The notes below the pieces were generated by a model. The model was not told where the DNA came from and did no database searches. It worked only from the letters and a program-made list of their open reading frames with translations. DNA of 64,000 bases from Streptomyces sp. MMG1533 (GTDB lineage Bacteria; Actinomycetota; Actinomycetes; Streptomycetales; Streptomycetaceae). Of the stretch, positions 29,784-37,682 are shown piece by piece. The stretch's first letter is position 1; every line of letters begins with the position of its first letter. The DNA lies in NCBI RefSeq assembly GCF_001279775.1, contig NZ_LGDG01000284.1:1-64000 (forward strand), in the 5' to 3' direction. A program made the translations under genes and the position numbers.

Positions 29784-30511
29784 GCAGCAGACTGGTCGGA
29801 GTCGGGGTCGGGCCCGGGGATCCGGAGCTGGTGACCGTCAAGGGCGTCAACGCTCTGCGCGCCGCCGAGGTCGTCGTCGTACCCGTGATGGATACGGGTG
29901 AGCGGGGGCGAGCTGAAGCGACCGTGTTGCACTACGTGCCCGAGGAGAAGGTCGTACGGGTCGTGTTCGCGCTCAACGAGCGCAGTGACCGGGTGCGGCG
30001 GGAGGCCGCCTGGGACGCGGCCGGGGACCGGGTCGCCCGGCTGCTGGAAGCCCATGGCTCCGTCGCCTTCGCGACCATCGGCGATCCGAACGTGTACTCC
30101 ACGTTCACCTATCTCGCGCAGACCATCGGCGAGCTGGTGCCGGGCGTCGTCGTGGAGACCGTGCCCGGGATCACCGCGATGCAGGACCTGGCGGCGCGTT
30201 CCGGGGCGGTGCTCACGGAGGGGACCGAGCCGCTGACGCTGGTGCCGGTGACCGCCGGGGCCGCCGTGCTCAAGGACGCCTTGAACGGGCCCGGGACCGT
30301 CGTCGCCTACAAGTTCGGGCGGCAGGCGCAGGAGGTGGCCGAGGCGCTGCGGGAGACGGGGCGGATCGACGACGCGGTGTGGGGGTCGGCGCTCGGACTG
30401 TCGGAGGAGTCCATCCGGCCCGCCGCCGAGCTGGACGGGGAGCCCCTGCCCTATCTCTCGACGCTCATCGCGCCCGCGCGGCGCGACGGCGGGCGAGGCG
30501 GCAAGCTGTGA
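29780..30511 (+). CDS. cobI: precorrin-2 C20-methyltransferase CobI
   Basis: A 243-residue protein of the tetrapyrrole methylase family: VGVGVGPGDPELVTVKG at the N-terminus, AFATIGDPNVYSTFTYL, VPGITAMQ and LVPVTAG. It transfers a methyl group from SAM to C20 of precorrin-2. ATG overlaps the cobB stop. This is the last gene of the first cob block before the opposite-strand ZIP gene. Confidence 0.9.
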   Translation: MSSRLVGVGVGPGDPELVTVKGVNALRAAEVVVVPVMDTGERGRAEATVLHYVPEEKVVRVVFALNERSDRVRREAAWDAAGDRVARLLEAHGSVAFATIGDPNVYSTFTYLAQTIGELVPGVVVETVPGITAMQDLAARSGAVLTEGTEPLTLVPVTAGAAVLKDALNGPGTVVAYKFGRQAQEVAEALRETGRIDDAVWGSALGLSEESIRPAAELDGEPLPYLSTLIAPARRDGGRGGKL

Positions 30512-30525
30512 CACCCCACAGAGCA

Positions 30526-31254
30526 TCACTCGGCGATGCCCACCACCAGCCAGATGAACAACGCGCCCGCGATCGTGCACAGCACGGTCGAGCGGGCGGC
30601 ATGTTCGTGGTGGGCCTCGGGCAGGATCTCGGCCGCCGCGAGGTACAGGAGCGCCCCTCCGAAGAGGCCGAGATAGCTGCCGAGCAGGGTCTCCGGGATG
30701 GTGAACAGGAGCGTCGAGGCCGCGCCCAGCACGGGTGCGGCCGCGTCCGCGAACAGCATGGCGAGCGCCCTGCGGCGGGCGTTCCCGTACAGGCTCGTGA
30801 TCGTGTACGTGTTGAAGCCGTCCGCGAAGTCGTGGGCGACGACGGCCAGCGCCACCGCCGCGCCCATGCCGCCGCCCACCTGGAAGGCCGCGCCGATCGC
30901 CACGCCGTCCATGGCACTGTGACCGACCATCGCGGCCGCCGCAGTGAGGCCCACCTCGGGCGCGCGGCCGTTGTGCTCCTCGGCGCCGTGCGCGGCCTGC
31001 CGTACCGCCAGCAGTCGTTCCACCAGATGGGCCATCAGGAACCCGGCCACGAACAGGAGCAGGGCCGCCGGTACGCCGAACACCTCGTGACCGGCCGCGT
31101 CCAGCGCCTCCGGCAGCAGGTCCAGGCCGACCACGCCCAGCATCAGGCCGCCGGCCAGGCCCAGTACGAGATGGCGGCGGTCGGTCACACGCAGTGCCGT
31201 CCAGCCGCCGGCCAGCGTCATCAGGAACGCGCCGAGCGCGACGAAGACCGCCAT
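30526..31254 (-). CDS. ZIP-family metal transporter inside the cobalamin locus
   Basis: A 242-residue membrane protein with about eight hydrophobic segments. Segment motifs HSAMDGVAIG and VAHDFADGFNTY match the conserved metal-binding pairs of ZIP transporters, although the second has Asp where many ZIPs have Glu. Its position between cobI and cobM suggests it imports a divalent metal needed for the pathway, such as Co2+ (or Zn2+); the specificity is inference. It lies on the opposite strand and shares its 5' region with cobM. ATG 31254 is used. Confidence 0.78.
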   Translation of the reverse strand: MAVFVALGAFLMTLAGGWTALRVTDRRHLVLGLAGGLMLGVVGLDLLPEALDAAGHEVFGVPAALLLFVAGFLMAHLVERLLAVRQAAHGAEEHNGRAPEVGLTAAAAMVGHSAMDGVAIGAAFQVGGGMGAAVALAVVAHDFADGFNTYTITSLYGNARRRALAMLFADAAAPVLGAASTLLFTIPETLLGSYLGLFGGALLYLAAAEILPEAHHEHAARSTVLCTIAGALFIWLVVGIAE

Positions 31255-31315
31255 GTGCTCTTGGTATCCGATCAAGCCCCGTTCACGCACATCCGACGCA
31301 GGCGCCCGCAGTACT

Positions 31316-31345
31316 CGTAAGACCCCGTAAGACCTCGCAAGACCT
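31316..31345 (+). repeat. three tandem 10-bp repeats before cobM
   Basis: CGTAAGACCC, CGTAAGACCT and CGCAAGACCT follow each other directly at 31316-31345, just upstream of the cobM ribosome binding site AGAGGA (31351-31356) and in the region shared with the divergent ZIP gene. The even spacing (one helical turn) suggests a protein-binding array; it is not the 11-base PHO box. Confidence 0.5.
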
Positions 31346-31364
31346 TGAAGAGAGGACCGTTCCC

Positions 31365-32183
31365 ATGGCCGAAGCCCCCACCGGCAAGGTGACCTTCGTC
31401 GGTGCCGGCCCCGGCGCCGCCGATCTGCTGACGTTCCGTGCCGCGCGTGCCATCGCCGAGGCCGACGTCGTGATCTGGGCGGCCAGCCTGGTTCAGGCGG
31501 AGGTCCTCGAGCACGCACGCGAGGGCGCGGAGATCCTCGACTCGGCGACGATGTCCCTGGAGGACGTGGTGGCCGTGTACGAGCGGGCGCTGGCTGAGGG
31601 CCTGCGGGTGGCCCGTATCCACTCCGGCGACCCGGCCCTGTGGGGCGGTACGCAGGAGCAGCTCGACCGGTGTGCCCGGATCGGCATCGACACCGAGGTG
31701 ATCCCGGGTGTCTCCGCCTTCTCCGCCGTCGCCGCGCTCGTGCAGCGCGAGCTGACCATCCCCGAGGTCGCGCAGTCCGTCGTGCTCACCCGGCTCGGCG
31801 GCGGCAAGACGCCGATGCCGCCCGGGGAGGAGGTACGGGAGTTCGCCAAGCACGGCACGACCATGGCGATCTTCCTTTCGGCGGCCCGCAGCGGACAGCT
31901 CGTGCGGGAGCTGCTGGAGGGCGGCTATCCGACCGGTACGCCGGTCGTGGTCGCGTACCAGGCGACCTGGCCGGAGGAGCTGATCGTGCGATGCACGATC
32001 GAGACGCTGGAGGAGACGGTCAAGGAGCACAAGCTCTGGAAGCACACTCTCTTCCTGGTCGGCCCGGCCCTCGACGCCCAGGGCACGCGCTCGCACCTCT
32101 ACCACCCCGGTCACTTCCACGGCTACCGCAAGGCCGACCCGGAGGCCCGCAGGGCCTTGCGCGCGCGGGGTGCGAGCACGTGA
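31365..32183 (+). CDS. cobM: precorrin-4 C11-methyltransferase CobM
   Basis: A 272-residue protein of the tetrapyrrole methylase family: VTFVGAGPGAADLLTFRAARAI, IHSGDPALWGGTQEQL, VIPGVSAFSAVAAL and VVLTRLGGGKTPMP. It methylates C11 of precorrin-4. AGAGGA at 31351 supports ATG 31365. First gene of the second cob block; its promoter region faces the ZIP gene. Confidence 0.92.
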   Translation: MAEAPTGKVTFVGAGPGAADLLTFRAARAIAEADVVIWAASLVQAEVLEHAREGAEILDSATMSLEDVVAVYERALAEGLRVARIHSGDPALWGGTQEQLDRCARIGIDTEVIPGVSAFSAVAALVQRELTIPEVAQSVVLTRLGGGKTPMPPGEEVREFAKHGTTMAIFLSAARSGQLVRELLEGGYPTGTPVVVAYQATWPEELIVRCTIETLEETVKEHKLWKHTLFLVGPALDAQGTRSHLYHPGHFHGYRKADPEARRALRARGAST

Positions 32184-33424
32184 TCACGGTGGTCGGTACG
32201 GGGACGGGGGCGCCGCTTCCCGCCGATGCCGCGGCCGCCGTGGCCGGGGCCCGGCTGGTCGTGGGCGGCCGCCGGCATCTGGCCGCCGCGCCGGTCCCCG
32301 AGGACGCCGAGCAGGTGGTCCTCGGTGCGCTGGCGCCCGCGCTGGACGTCATCGAACGGCACCTGGAGAAGCGCAACCCCGTCGTCGTGCTGGCCTCCGG
32401 AGATCCCGGGTTCTTCGGGATCGTGCGGGTGCTGGCCGAGCGGTTCGGCGCGGACGTGCTCGATGTCCGGCCAGGGGTCTCGTCCGTGGCCGCCGCCTTC
32501 GCGCGGGCCGGGCTGCCGTGGGACGACGCGGTGGTCGTCAGCGCGCACGGCCGTGATCTGCGGACGGCGGTCAACGTGTGCCGGGCCCGGCCGAAGGTCG
32601 CCGTGCTGACGGGGCCGGGGGCCGGGCCGGCGGAACTCGGCGCCGCGCTCCGGGCCCATGCGCGCGTCCTGGTCGTCGCCTCCGCGCTGGGCTCCCCGGA
32701 CGAGCGCCTGGAGCGGGTGACACCGGCCGAGGCCGCCGCCCGCGACTGGGGTACGGCGGTGAGCGTGGTGCTGTGCCTGGACGAGACGCGGGCGCTCGGT
32801 GCCGTGCGCACGGTCGCCGGGCCGCCCGCCGGGCCCTCCCGATGGGCCCTGGACGAGGGCGAGTTCACGCACCGGGACTCGATGATCACCAAATTCGAGG
32901 TGCGTGCGCTGGCGCTGGCCCGGCTCGGGCCGCGCCTCGGCGACCTGGTGTGGGATGTCGGCGCGGGCTCCGGTTCCGTGGCGGTGGAGTGCGCGCGGTT
33001 CGGCGCCGCCGTCACGGCGGTCGAGAAGACCCTGGACGGCGTCGGGCGGATCCGCGCGAACGCCGCCGCGCACGGGGTCGACGTACGGGTCGTGCACGGG
33101 GCGGCGCCGACCGTGCTGTCCGACCTCGCCGATCCCGATGCCGTGTTCGTCGGCGGCGGAGGGCGCGAACTGCCCTCCGTCGTCACGGCGTGCGCGCGGC
33201 GGGCCCGGCGTACGGTCGTCGTCGCCATGGCGGCGCTCGACCGGGTACCGGCCGCGCGCGCGGCGCTCACGGGCGCCGGGTTCGTCTGCGACGGGCTGCT
33301 GCTGCAGTCGTCCCGGCTCGCGCCGCTGCCCGGTGACGTGACCCGGCTCGCGGCGACCAATCCCGTTTTCCTGCTGTGGGGCGTCCGGCCTCAGGGCCTT
33401 GAAAGAGAAGGAGTTGCTCAGTGA
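32180..33424 (+). CDS. cobL: precorrin-6Y methyltransferase/decarboxylase CobL (CbiE-CbiT fusion)
   Basis: A 414-residue two-domain protein. Residues 1-200 are a CbiE-type methylase (VVGTGTGAPLP, ASGDPGFFGIVR, RPGVSSVAAAF); residues about 210-400 are a CbiT-type Rossmann methyltransferase with the SAM motif VWDVGAGSGSVAVE near residue 257. The enzyme methylates C5 and C15 of precorrin-6B and decarboxylates the C12 acetate. The two parts are separate proteins in the anaerobic pathway. GTG 32180 overlaps cobM. Confidence 0.9.
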   Translation: MITVVGTGTGAPLPADAAAAVAGARLVVGGRRHLAAAPVPEDAEQVVLGALAPALDVIERHLEKRNPVVVLASGDPGFFGIVRVLAERFGADVLDVRPGVSSVAAAFARAGLPWDDAVVVSAHGRDLRTAVNVCRARPKVAVLTGPGAGPAELGAALRAHARVLVVASALGSPDERLERVTPAEAAARDWGTAVSVVLCLDETRALGAVRTVAGPPAGPSRWALDEGEFTHRDSMITKFEVRALALARLGPRLGDLVWDVGAGSGSVAVECARFGAAVTAVEKTLDGVGRIRANAAAHGVDVRVVHGAAPTVLSDLADPDAVFVGGGGRELPSVVTACARRARRTVVVAMAALDRVPAARAALTGAGFVCDGLLLQSSRLAPLPGDVTRLAATNPVFLLWGVRPQGLEREGVAQ

Positions 33425-35115
33425 TCGGCCTCATTTCCGCCACCGCGGCGGGGGCGGCTGCGCGGGACCGGCTGGCCGCTGCGTGGCCGGATCGTACGCG
33501 CGTGTACGAGGGTCCCGTGGGGGACGCCGTACGAGCCGCGTTCGCGGAGTGCGAGCAGCTCGTGTGTTTTCTGGCGACGGGAGCGGTCGTACGACTGGTC
33601 GCGCCGCTGCTCGGCGACAAGACGTCCGACCCGGGTGTGGTGTGCGTCGACGAAGGCGGGCGGTTCGCCGTGTCGCTGGTCGGCGGGCACGGCGGCGGGG
33701 CCAATGAACTCGCCTCGGAGGTCGGGGAGTTGCTGGGGGCGCAGCCCGTGGTGACGACGGCGACCGACGCGGTGGGAGTGCCCGGCCTCGACACCCTCGG
33801 GTTCCCCGTGGAGGGCGATGTCGCGGGCGTTTCGCGAGCCGTGCTCGACGGCGAACCGGTGGCCCTGAAGGCGGACTTCGCCTGGCCGCTTCCGGCGCTC
33901 CGGGTCACCGCCAACGGGTCGTACGCGATCCGGCTGACGGATCGCCTCGTCGAGCCCGCCGGGCACGAGGTCGTCCTGCGCCCCCCGTCCCTCGTCGTCG
34001 GCGTCGGCGCCTCCAAGGGTGCCCCGGCCGACGAGGTGCTGGAGCTGGTCGAGGCCGCGCTGCGGGATGCGGGACTGTCCGCCCGTAGCATCGCCGAACT
34101 CGCCACCGTCGACGCCAAGGCGGAGGAAGCCGGGATCGTCGAGGCGGCCGAGCGGCTGGGCGTGCCTCTGGTGACCTACTCCGCACAGGAGTTGGCCGCC
34201 GTGGACGTGCCCAATCCCTCCCAGGCGCCGCTCGCCGCCGTCGGCACACCGTCCGTGGCCGAGGCCGCCGCGCTCGTGGGTGGGGGTGAACTCCTCGTTC
34301 CCAAGCGGAAGTCGGCGGCGAATCCCGCCATGGCGACCTGTGCCGTCGTGCGGCGGCCCGCGCGCGGCCGGCTCGCGGTCGTCGGGCTCGGCCCGGGCGC
34401 CCGGGACCTGCTCACGCCCCGCGCGAAGGCGGAGTTGCGGCGCGCTTCCGTGCTCGTCGGGCTCGACCAGTACGTCGACCAGATCCGTGACCTGCTGCGG
34501 CCGGGCACCCGGGTCCTGGAGTCGGGGCTCGGGGCCGAGGAGGAGCGGGCTCGGACGGCCGTGGAGGAGGCGCGCAAGGGACGGGCCGTCGCGCTGATCG
34601 GCAGCGGGGACGCCGGCGTGTACGCCATGGCCTCCCCCGCGCTCGCCGAGGCGTCCGACGACATCGACGTGATCGGCGTACCGGGCGTGACCGCGGCACT
34701 CGCCGCCGCCGCCGTCCTCGGTGCCCCGCTCGGGCACGACCACGCGTCGATCAGCCTGTCCGACCTGCACACTCCGTGGGAGGTCATCGAGCGGCGGGTA
34801 CGGGCGGCGGCCGAGGCGGACATCGTCGTGACGTTCTACAACCCGCGCAGCCGGGGCCGGGACTGGCAGCTGCCGAAGGCGCTCGCGATCCTCGCGGAGC
34901 ACCGGGAGCCGACGACGCCGGTCGGCGTCGTACGCAACGCGTCGCGGCCGGACGAGTCCGGTCGTCTCACGACACTGGCCGCCCTCGACCCGGCCACGGT
35001 CGACATGATGACCGTCGTGACGGTGGGCAACACGGCGACCCGGGACATCGCGGGGCGCATGGTGACGCCACGCGGCTACCGCTGGCAGGAGAGCACGCAG
35101 GAGGAGCCCAAGTGA
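33421..35115 (+). CDS. cobJ: CbiG-CobJ fusion (precorrin-3B C17-methyltransferase)
   Basis: A 564-residue fusion. Residues 1-300 are CbiG-like (FLATGAVVRLVAPLLGDKTSDPGVVCVDE in part: ATGAVVRLVAPLL; GGHGGGANELA; VVGVGASKGAP), which in the anaerobic pathway opens the delta-lactone. Residues about 318-555 are CobJ/CbiH: VVGLGPGARDLLTP, IGSGDAGVYAMA, VIGVPGVTAAL and FYNPRSRGRDWQL. CobG, the oxygen-dependent partner of aerobic CobJ, is not in the window, so the fused CbiG suggests an anaerobic-type ring-contraction step. GTG 33421 overlaps the cobL stop. Confidence 0.9.
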   Translation: MIGLISATAAGAAARDRLAAAWPDRTRVYEGPVGDAVRAAFAECEQLVCFLATGAVVRLVAPLLGDKTSDPGVVCVDEGGRFAVSLVGGHGGGANELASEVGELLGAQPVVTTATDAVGVPGLDTLGFPVEGDVAGVSRAVLDGEPVALKADFAWPLPALRVTANGSYAIRLTDRLVEPAGHEVVLRPPSLVVGVGASKGAPADEVLELVEAALRDAGLSARSIAELATVDAKAEEAGIVEAAERLGVPLVTYSAQELAAVDVPNPSQAPLAAVGTPSVAEAAALVGGGELLVPKRKSAANPAMATCAVVRRPARGRLAVVGLGPGARDLLTPRAKAELRRASVLVGLDQYVDQIRDLLRPGTRVLESGLGAEEERARTAVEEARKGRAVALIGSGDAGVYAMASPALAEASDDIDVIGVPGVTAALAAAAVLGAPLGHDHASISLSDLHTPWEVIERRVRAAAEADIVVTFYNPRSRGRDWQLPKALAILAEHREPTTPVGVVRNASRPDESGRLTTLAALDPATVDMMTVVTVGNTATRDIAGRMVTPRGYRWQESTQEEPK

Positions 35116-35711
35116 ACCGTGTGGATCGTGTGGTTCATCCGATCGAGCAGGAGTCCTTCCGCCGGCTGCGTGCCCGCCTGGACACCTCGCACTTCCCGCC
35201 GCTGACCCGGGCGGTGGTGGAGCGGGTCATCCACTCCGCCGCCGACCTGGAGTACGCGGCCGATCTCGTCATGGACGAGGGGCAGTTGGAGAAGGCGCAC
35301 ACTGCCCTGCACGCCGGGGCGCCCGTCGTGGTGGACGTGGAGATGGTGGCGGCCGGGATCACCCGGCGGGAGACCGTCTGCCGTCTCAAGGACGCCAGGT
35401 CCGGGCCGGAGCTGACCCGTTCGGCACACGCCGTGCGTCTGGCCTACGAACAGGTCGGCCCCGGCGCGCTCTGGGTGATCGGCTGTGCGCCGACCGCCCT
35501 GGAGGAACTGCTGACCCTGGACGCCTCCCCCGCGCTCGTGATCGGTCTGCCGGTCGGCTTCGTCGGCGCGGCCGAGTCCAAGGCCGCGCTGCGTGAGAGC
35601 GGACTGCCCGCCGTGAGCAACGTGTCCGAGAAGGGCGGTTCGGCCGTGGCCGCGGCCGCGCTCAACGCCCTGCTGTACCACCCCACTTCGCACTCCGAGG
35701 AGCAATCGTGA
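35112..35711 (+). CDS. cobH: precorrin-8X methylmutase CobH (CbiC)
   Basis: A 199-residue protein, with VVERVIHSAADLEYAADLV carrying the His of the active site, PVVVDVEMVAAGI, VIGCAPTALEELL and GLPVGFVGAAESK. It moves a methyl group from C11 to C12 to give hydrogenobyrinic acid. GTG 35112 overlaps the previous stop. Confidence 0.93.
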   Translation: MNRVDRVVHPIEQESFRRLRARLDTSHFPPLTRAVVERVIHSAADLEYAADLVMDEGQLEKAHTALHAGAPVVVDVEMVAAGITRRETVCRLKDARSGPELTRSAHAVRLAYEQVGPGALWVIGCAPTALEELLTLDASPALVIGLPVGFVGAAESKAALRESGLPAVSNVSEKGGSAVAAAALNALLYHPTSHSEEQS

Positions 35712-36631
35712 CCACCCCGCCGCCCGCCCTGCTCATCGCCGGCCATGGCACCCGGGACGATGCCGGAGCCGAGGCGTTCCGCGACTTCGTCCGGGAGCTG
35801 GGCAGCCGCCACCCCGAACTGCCCGTCGCGGGCGGCTTCATCGAGCTGTCCCCGCCGCCGCTGGGGGACGCGGTCACCGAGCTGGTGGAGCGCGGCGTTC
35901 GACGGTTCGCCGCCGTGCCGCTGATGCTGGTGTCCGCCGGACACGCCAAGGGGGACATCCCGGCGGCGCTGGCGAGGGAGAAGGAGCGGCACCCCGGGAT
36001 CTCGTACACGTACGGCCGTCCGCTGGGCCCGCATCCGTCGCTGCTGCGCGTGCTGGAGCGACGCCTGGACGAGGCGCTCGGCGGTGCGGCGCGCAGGCCC
36101 GAGGACCGGGCCGACGTGACCGTGCTGCTGGTCGGGCGCGGGTCGACGGACCCCGACGCGAACGCCGAGGTGCACAAGGCGGCGCGGCTGCTGTGGGAGG
36201 GGCGCGGGTACGCGGGCGTGGAGACGGCGTTCGTGTCGCTGGCGGCGCCGGACGTGCCGAGCGGGCTCGACCGGTGCGTGAAGCTGGGGGCGCGGCGGAT
36301 CGTCGTCCTCCCCTACTTCCTCTTCACCGGCATCCTCCCGGACCGGGTGCAGCAGCAGACGGAGGGCTGGGCGGCCGCGCACCCGGAGGTCGAGGTGCGG
36401 TCCGCGGACGTGATCGGCCCGGAGCCGGAGCTGCTCGACCTGGTGATGGAGCGGTACGAGGAGGCCCTCAAGGGCGACCTGCGGATGAACTGCGACTCCT
36501 GCGTGTACCGGATCGCGCTGCCGGGCTTCGAGGACAAGGTGGGGCTGCCGCAGCAGCCGCACTTCCATCCCGACGACGACGGCCACCACCACGGACACCA
36601 CCACCATGGCGCTCACTCCCATGCCCACTGA
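35708..36631 (+). CDS. cbiX: sirohydrochlorin chelatase CbiX with MXCXXC and His-rich tail
   Basis: A 307-residue double-domain chelatase. The first half carries the active-site His in LLIAGHGTRDD (H13); the second half has VLLVGRGSTDPDAN and the conserved YFLFTGILPDR. Near the C-terminus MNCDSC (260-265) matches the MXCXXC Fe-S motif of Bacillus megaterium CbiX, and the last ~20 residues are His-rich (HHHGHHHHGAHSHAH). It inserts Co2+ or Fe2+ into sirohydrochlorin at an early stage. CobN, the late chelatase, is in the same operon. It overlaps cobC by 26 bases. Confidence 0.9.
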   Translation: MTTPPPALLIAGHGTRDDAGAEAFRDFVRELGSRHPELPVAGGFIELSPPPLGDAVTELVERGVRRFAAVPLMLVSAGHAKGDIPAALAREKERHPGISYTYGRPLGPHPSLLRVLERRLDEALGGAARRPEDRADVTVLLVGRGSTDPDANAEVHKAARLLWEGRGYAGVETAFVSLAAPDVPSGLDRCVKLGARRIVVLPYFLFTGILPDRVQQQTEGWAAAHPEVEVRSADVIGPEPELLDLVMERYEEALKGDLRMNCDSCVYRIALPGFEDKVGLPQQPHFHPDDDGHHHGHHHHGAHSHAH

Positions 36632-37682
36632 GGCACACGACCTGCGGCACCACGGCGACGCCGAGGTGCGTGACGACGGTTCGGCGCTGGTCGACCTCGC
36701 CGTGAACGTCCGCGCGGACACGCCTCCGGCGTGGCTGCGGGAGCGGATCGCCGAGTCGCTGACCGGGCTGGCCGCGTATCCGGACGGGCGGGCCGCGCGG
36801 GCGGCGGTCGCGGCACGGCACGGGCTGCCGGCGGAGCGGGTGCTGCTGACGGCGGGCGCCGCGGAGGCGTTCGTGCTGCTCGCCCGCGCCCTGAAGGTCC
36901 GTCAGCCGGTCGTCGTGCACCCGCAGTTCACTGAGCCGGAGGCGGCCCTGCGGGATGCCGGCCACACCGTCGACCGGGTACTGCTGCGCGAGGAGGACGG
37001 CTTCCGGCTGGACCCGTCGGCCGTCCCGGAGGACGCCGACCTGGTGGTGATCGGCAACCCGACCAATCCGACCTCGGTGCTGCACCCGGCCGCCACGATC
37101 GCCCGACTGGCCCGTCCCGGACGGACGTTGGTCGTGGACGAGGCGTTCATGGACGCGGTTCCCGGCGAGCGGGAGGCGCTGGCCGGGCGGACGGACGTAC
37201 CCGGTCTCGTGGTCCTGCGCAGCCTCACCAAGACGTGGGGGCTGGCCGGGCTGCGCATCGGGTACGTACTGGCGGCCCCGGAGACGATCGCGGACCTGGA
37301 GCGGGCCCAGCCCCTGTGGCCGGTGTCCACCCCCGCCCTCGCGGCGGCACAGGCGTGCGTCTCGCCGCGGGCCCTGGCGGAGGCGGCCCACGCGGCCCAC
37401 CGCATCGCCGCGGACCGGGCCCATCTGGTGGCGGGACTGGAAGAGTTCGCCACGGACGGGCTGCGGGTGGCCGGACCGGCCGAGGGGTCCTTCGTCCTCG
37501 TACGGCTGCCGCGCGCCACTGCCGTCCGCCGCCATCTGCGCGACCTGGGGTTCGCGGTCCGGCGTGGCGACACGTTCCCGGGTCTGGGCGAGGAGTGGCT
37601 GCGGCTGGCGGTGCGGGACCGGGCGACGGTCAACTCCTTCCTTCAGGCGCTGGACCGGGCGGTGACTCTGACCGGGGGCTGA
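36606..37682 (+). CDS. cobC: threonine-phosphate decarboxylase-like aminotransferase CobC
   Basis: A 358-residue fold-type I PLP enzyme. The PLP Lys is K209 in SLTKTWGLAGLRIGY; GNPTNPTSVL and DEAFMD are upstream marks and the Arg in FAVRRGDTFP binds the substrate carboxylate. CobC/CobD-Salmonella enzymes give (R)-1-amino-2-propanol phosphate for the nucleotide loop, though histidinol-phosphate aminotransferase is a close relative. Operon position supports CobC. ATG 36606 or 36621 are both possible. Its 3' end overlaps the convergent DUF2264 gene by 53 bases. Confidence 0.85.
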   Translation: MALTPMPTEAHDLRHHGDAEVRDDGSALVDLAVNVRADTPPAWLRERIAESLTGLAAYPDGRAARAAVAARHGLPAERVLLTAGAAEAFVLLARALKVRQPVVVHPQFTEPEAALRDAGHTVDRVLLREEDGFRLDPSAVPEDADLVVIGNPTNPTSVLHPAATIARLARPGRTLVVDEAFMDAVPGEREALAGRTDVPGLVVLRSLTKTWGLAGLRIGYVLAAPETIADLERAQPLWPVSTPALAAAQACVSPRALAEAAHAAHRIAADRAHLVAGLEEFATDGLRVAGPAEGSFVLVRLPRATAVRRHLRDLGFAVRRGDTFPGLGEEWLRLAVRDRATVNSFLQALDRAVTLTGG

